Shown here in pieces: positions 61,801 to 64,000 of a stretch of 64,000 bases of DNA. The position numbers and the translations under genes were made by a program. The stretch spans positions 1,240,001 through 1,304,000 of the forward strand of contig CAVYPR010000001.1 in assembly GCA_963770505.1 (NCBI GenBank). Reading direction: 5' to 3'. The stretch is from CAVYPR01 sp963770505. GTDB taxonomy: Bacteria > Actinomycetota > Acidimicrobiia > Acidimicrobiales > RAAP-2. The notes beneath the pieces were generated by a model. That model made no database searches and had not been told where the DNA came from. It saw nothing but the letters and a program-made list of their open reading frames with translations. Positions within the stretch are counted from its first letter, which is position 1. Every line of letters starts with the position of its first letter.

Positions 61801-64000
61801 CGACCTTGTATGTCTCGGAGCCCAACCCCTTCAGGGTGTACGTCCCGTTGGTCGCCGTGGTGGCGCTGGCATAGTTTCCGCTCGAGACCGGCACGCCCGT
61901 CACGCAGATGCCGCCGAGGGCTGCGCCGCCTGTCTTGGCGGTCACCTTCCCGGTGATCTTCCCGCCGCTGGCCAGGGCTGCGTTGACGTTCTTCGTGGGT
62001 GTCGCGCCGGCGGTGACTGTGACCGCTGTGGCCGCTGTCTCGGTCGCCTTGTCGTTGTACCACTGGGCGAGGTAGTTGCCCTGGTTCCCATAGCACAGCG
62101 TGAAGGAGACGTGATAGGCGCCCGTCGCCAGGCCCTTGATGGTGTACGTGCCAGTGGCCGCGGTGGTCGCATAGCCGAACCCACCTGACGATACGGGTTC
62201 GGCTTCGACGCAGATTGTCCGGAGCCCGGCCCCCCCTGTCTTGGCAGTGACCGTCCCCTTGATTTCGCCGCCGACGATGAGTGTGGCGTTGATGTTCGGC
62301 GTGGGTGTCGCGCCCTCGGTGGCCACGACCGTTGTGGCCGCTGTCTCGGTCGCCTTGTCGTTGTACCACTGTCCGACGTAATTGGCGCTCGAACCGCAGG
62401 GGAGGAACTCGACGTGGTACGACCCCGTCGCCAGGCCCTTGATCACATACGTGCCGCTGGCGTTGGTCGTCGCATAGCCGGAGGATCCTGACGAGATGGG
62501 CAAGGCGTCGACGCACACTGTGCGCAGCGCGGAGCCGGTGGCCTTGGCGCGCACCTTCCCGCTGATCTGTCCGCCGACGACGAGGGCGGCATCGATGCCG
62601 GGCACGGGGGGGCTTCCCGCGGTCACCGCCACGGAGGTTGCGGTTTCCTCGGATGTCGCGTTCTCCCACCATTGCGTGATGTAATTCTGCGACGAGTTGC
62701 AGTCGGCGAACTCGACGTAGAAGCTGCCGGTGGACAAGCCCTTTACTTCGTATGTGCCCCTGGCGCTCGTCTGGGCGAAGCCGTCGGTGCCTCCCGACAC
62801 CGGTAGCGCGGTGACGCAGACTGTCGAGAGTCCTTCGCCACCGACGGCCGCGGTCACCTTCCCGGAGATCTCGCCCCCGACGGCGAGGGCGGCGTCGATG
62901 TTGGGCGTCGGTGTGGTCCCGGCGGTCACGGGTACGGGCGTGGCGTTTGTCTCCGATGTCGAGTCGTTGTACCACTGGGACGCGTAGTTCTCAGTGTTGC
63001 CGCATGCCGCGAACTCGACCTTGTATGTATTGGTTGCCAGGCCTTTGAGCGTGTACGTCCCGTCCCCGGCGGTCGTGGTCTCGGTCCCGGTGAACCCGGA
63101 GACGGCGTCGACACAGATCCCTCCGAGCGGCGCCCCACCCGAGGCGGCGGTCACCTTCCCGGTGATCTCCCCGCCGACCACGAGGGATGCGTCGACATTG
63201 GGCGTCGGTGTGGTCCCGGCGGTCACTGTGACCGCTGTGGCGTCTGACTCCGTTGTCTGGCCGTTGTACCACTGGGCGAGGTAGTTCTGCGACTCCAGGC
63301 AGGAGTAGAACTCCACTCGGTAGGAACCCGTGGAGAGGCCCTTGACCGTGTACTTGCCTGTGCTCAAGGTCTGGGTGTACCCGTAGCCTCCCGACGAGAT
63401 GGGCAGCGCTTCGACGCAGATTGTGCCGATTCCGGCTCCCCCGGCGGCGGCGGTCACCTTCCCGCTGATGGCTCCGGCCGTGAGCAGTGCCGCTGTGACT
63501 GTGGTCTTCGGGGGACCACCGGCGGTCACCGAGACCGCCGTGGCTGTCGACTCGGATGTCTGGCCCTTGTACCACTGGGGGGCGTAGGTGGCCTCCTCCT
63601 CATCACAGGAGGAGAACTCGACGTTGTAGGAGCCCGTCTGCAGACCCCGCACCGTGTAGGTGCCTGTGCTCAGGGTGACGGCGAAGCCTGCGGACCCGCC
63701 CTCCGTGGTGGGGACAGCCGAGACGCAGATTGTCCCGAGCCGTGCACCGCCCGACGCAGCGGTCACCGTGCCCTTGATTTCGCCGCCGGCCACCATGGAC
63801 GCGTTGATATTGGGCGTCGGTGGCCCACCGGCGGTGACTGTCACCAGTGTCGCAACCGACAATGTTGTCTTGTTGTCCCACCACTGGGGTGCGTAGTTCT
63901 CGGCACTGAAGTAGCAGCCGGAGAACTCCACGGCGTAGCTGCCGGTGGCCAACCCCTTCAGGAGGTAGGTGCCTGTGCTTGCCGTCGTCGCGCTCGCGAC
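55889..64000 (-). CDS. Giant secreted repeat protein (carboxypeptidase-regulatory-like, IPT/TIG and propeller repeats), 5' end outside window
   Basis: At least 2700 residues; the frame is open to base 64000, so start and signal peptide are not visible. Counting from base 63952: residues 1-1262 hold eleven full and two partial carboxypeptidase-regulatory-like repeats of about 100 residues (GGEITGKVTA, GTYTLKGLATGSYKVEF, QWYND), each with two conserved Cys. Residues 1263-1360 are an Ig-like (He_PIG) domain, 1363-2115 nine IPT/TIG repeats of 84 residues, 2116-2202 a second He_PIG, 2203-2290 an FN3 domain, and 2430-2687 six propeller-type repeats (GYFLVGSDGGVFAFG). No sortase signal or C-terminal helix is present. 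An adhesin or cell-surface scaffold is inferred. Many Thr codons are ACA. Confidence 0.88.
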   Translation of the reverse strand, partial: VASATTASTGTYLLKGLATGSYAVEFSGCYFSAENYAPQWWDNKTTLSVATLVTVTAGGPPTPNINASMVAGGEIKGTVTAASGGARLGTICVSAVPTTEGGSAGFAVTLSTGTYTVRGLQTGSYNVEFSSCDEEEATYAPQWYKGQTSESTATAVSVTAGGPPKTTVTAALLTAGAISGKVTAAAGGAGIGTICVEALPISSGGYGYTQTLSTGKYTVKGLSTGSYRVEFYSCLESQNYLAQWYNGQTTESDATAVTVTAGTTPTPNVDASLVVGGEITGKVTAASGGAPLGGICVDAVSGFTGTETTTAGDGTYTLKGLATNTYKVEFAACGNTENYASQWYNDSTSETNATPVPVTAGTTPTPNIDAALAVGGEISGKVTAAVGGEGLSTVCVTALPVSGGTDGFAQTSARGTYEVKGLSTGSFYVEFADCNSSQNYITQWWENATSEETATSVAVTAGSPPVPGIDAALVVGGQISGKVRAKATGSALRTVCVDALPISSGSSGYATTNASGTYVIKGLATGSYHVEFLPCGSSANYVGQWYNDKATETAATTVVATEGATPTPNINATLIVGGEIKGTVTAKTGGAGLRTICVEAEPVSSGGFGYATTAATGTYTIKGLATGAYHVSFTLCYGNQGNYLAQWYNDKATETAATAVTVTAGATPTKNVNAALASGGKITGKVTAKTGGAALGGICVTGVPVSSGNYASATTATNGTYTLKGLGSETYKVEFSSCGTSGSYVAQWYKDETSETTANVVKVTAGTTVPTTVGAAMVAGGSFSGKVTAAANGALLHTICVEAYPKSSGGTYRSASTAANGTYKVKGLTTGSYAVHFAPCSSGQNYLPQWYRDKASETAATSVTVTAGGATTPNINASLATGGEITGKVTNRATGNPLGTVCVDAYPVSSGTSGYTTTAGNGTYTIKGLASGQYKVEFSGCGAASKFTDQWFDGKATETAATAVTVVAGGPPRTAVDASMIAGGGITGTVTAKTGGAPIGTICVEAIPTTTGADGFARTGSGGTYLLDGLATGTYKVEFSPCNSSQNYLDQWFNDKSSQATATAVTVTVGTTPTSGINAVMAPGGEITGKVTNASNANPVATVCVSAVGKTTGAYYFATTGSSGTYEVKGLPTGKYHVEFSGCGSSQDFLTQWYTHKLSETAATTVTVTAGSPPTKTVNGSLTQGGLLSGTVFSSGTPRTGVCVNVLKGTTTVAATSSAPYYTGSLTFYGRWRVTLAPGTYTVKYTSGCGSSERFDPATGGPLKVSAGTTTTTTVTLVEAATRAPSTPVISAGSLTFIVGKTGSVTFSSSGTPAPTLKETGALPSGLSYAAGSSGTGQGTIKGDPGATTLGTHPVKITATNGVGSAATATFTLLVVAPPTIVSLTPVSGSTTGGTTVTITGTHLTRATTVKFGTTTAASFTDTNATTIKAKTKAHVAGKVRVFVATAGGMATKTGFTFVAPVPSISSLTPASGSTTGGTAVTITGMHLLGATHVKFGTTTAASFTVTNATTIKAVTKAHAAGKVKVFATTPGGTATRTGFTFVATAPTVTKLTPASGSTTGGTSVTITGTHLLGASTVKFGTTTAASYTVTNATTIKAVTKAHAAGKVKVFVTAPGGTATRTGFTFVTPAPAITSLTPTSGSTTGGTSVTLTGTHLLGASKVKFGTTTAASYTVTNATTIKAVTKAHASGKVKVFVTTPGGTATRTGFTFVATAPTVTSLTPSSGSTTGGTSVTVTGTHLLGATHVKFGTTTAASFTVTNATTIKAVTKAHAAGKVKVFVTTSGGTANRTGFTFITPAPVITSLTPTSGSTTGGTTVTISGTHLLGASTVKFGTTTAASYTVTNATTIKAKTKAHAAGKVKVFVTTPGGTTTRTGFTFVVPAPTLTKLTPASGAAAGGTAVTITGTHLLSASKVTFGTTTAASYTVTNATTIKAVTKAHAAGKVKVFVTTPGGTATTTGFTFVPAPTISSLTPSKGPASGGTSVTIIGTHFTGASKVTFGTTTAASYTVTSATMIKAKTKTHAPGTVQISVTTVGGTATSAPKFTFVPAPTIVSFTPSKGPASGGTTVTITGTHLTGTSSVKFGTTTAASFTNTGTSMIKAVTRAHSATTVKITLTTVGGTTSSSTTFTFTSPPSFTTDSPPTVATVGKAYDYTFSASGNPKPQYSLSGEPGWLTITAGSGAITGTPPSGTTSFSYSVKASNGITPPETVGPFSVTVYTIPAAPTGVTATAGVSSAEVSWVEPTTGGKATGFVVTSNPPTTPVDASGSATSVTVTGLTPGVRYTFTVTATNAGGSSAPTLSNPVVPTAVAPQNPKSGSGTNPTASTTSPTTPTLKITATASGKGTLTVATYPSDPVAGFSSGTAYFDVVTSPTSSFSSFSFTVCGLTTGQGIAWWNPATQAWQPVSDATAVNGAGCSTVTVNAGTTPSSGQLYGTIFAATKPVTSGYDLVGRDGGVFVFPTGRSSGFFGSLPGLGVKVNNIVGMVPTSDDQGYFLVGSDGGVFAFGNAPFLGSLPGLKVQPTQPITGIVAADTDKGYFLVGRDGGVFAFGTVPFLGSLPGRGISVDNIIGIASTPTGNGYWLVSATGTVYAFGAAKQLGTAKGTPSPVSAIAGTPTGGGYWITTQSGAVYGFGNATYLGSLPGLGISPALPVIGIVHTADTAGYWLIGSDGGVFAFGDAGFVGSLPGLGVHVSDVVGAVPTTG
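57606..59862 (-). repeat. Nine tandem IPT/TIG repeats of about 252 bp
   Basis: Units encode LTPASGSTTGGTSVTITGTH followed by KFGTTTAAS and ATTIKAVTKAHAAGKVKVF. The middle units (about 58240-59510) are nearly identical in DNA, with motifs recurring at exact 252-base steps, while the outer units are more divergent. This indicates recent internal duplication in the centre. Confidence 0.85.
60165..64000 (-). repeat. Tandem repeats of about 300 bp encoding two-Cys beta domains
   Basis: Eleven complete units plus a partial unit at the window end and a shorter degenerate one next to the Ig-like region. Each has one Cys in an ICVEA-type strand and one in a VEFSSC-type strand, about 45 residues apart, fit for one disulfide per domain. 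DNA divergence between units is clearly higher than in the IPT array. Confidence 0.8.

Overview
The window is high-GC bacterial DNA. It looks like an actinobacterium, most probably class Acidimicrobiia: a mycothiol-dependent isomerase-type protein, an F420-type luciferase-like enzyme, many leaderless promoters (TANNNT about 6 bases before the start codon), and two surface proteins with the SDGGIFAFG-type repeat common in that class. Taxonomy is inference; no rRNA is present. No CRISPR array, transposase, integrase or phage gene was seen.

Layout. 1-1763: end of a GerMN-domain protein, then nadD, a small membrane protein and rsfS. 1900-6112: class II DAHP synthase, a secreted propeller/GH25-like protein, and a kinase-like phosphotransferase. 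6200-16360: one long minus-strand gene run (copper amine oxidase, MtaD-like deaminase, obgE, proB, proA, MoxR ATPase, VWA protein, histidine phosphatase). 16436-20104: purine nucleoside phosphorylase, an ECF41-type sigma factor with a VOC protein, and a second ECF sigma factor with a membrane anchor. 20512-25603: rpmA, rplU, RNase E/G and the two radical-SAM-linked genes. 25635-30834: mrdA, mreD, mreC, mreB, ndk. 30871-35606: folC, clpX, clpP, tig. 35837-39380: a GAF-GGDEF-EAL protein, a zinc ribbon, a tRNA-Pro-like sequence and a tRNA-Pro. 39615-52679: mixed accessory genes (glycosyltransferase, MBL hydrolase, DedA, orphan ParA, receiver-like protein, TAT phosphoesterase, DinB, DsbA, MDMPI, TetR, a two-component pair). 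52865-55550: a relic of the surface protein and small genes. 55889-64000: a giant secreted repeat protein, cut by the window end.

The ancestral actinobacterial order (radical SAM pair, rne, rplU, rpmA, obgE, proB, proA, nadD, rsfS) is kept on the minus strand but is interrupted by accessory blocks. Adjacent genes are very often joined by NTGA stop/start overlaps, which helped fix several starts. Three genes (ndk, clpX, one sigma factor) each carry exactly one surplus base, which may be assembly error.

The most unusual observations are: Thr codon ACA is concentrated in Sec-exported proteins and nearly absent elsewhere; two secreted proteins each end or begin with exactly six propeller-type repeats; an EAL domain has lost catalytic residues next to an intact GGDEF; a tRNA-Pro-like sequence has an unpaired acceptor stem; and an MTA-deaminase-like gene lies near an oxopurine phosphorylase.
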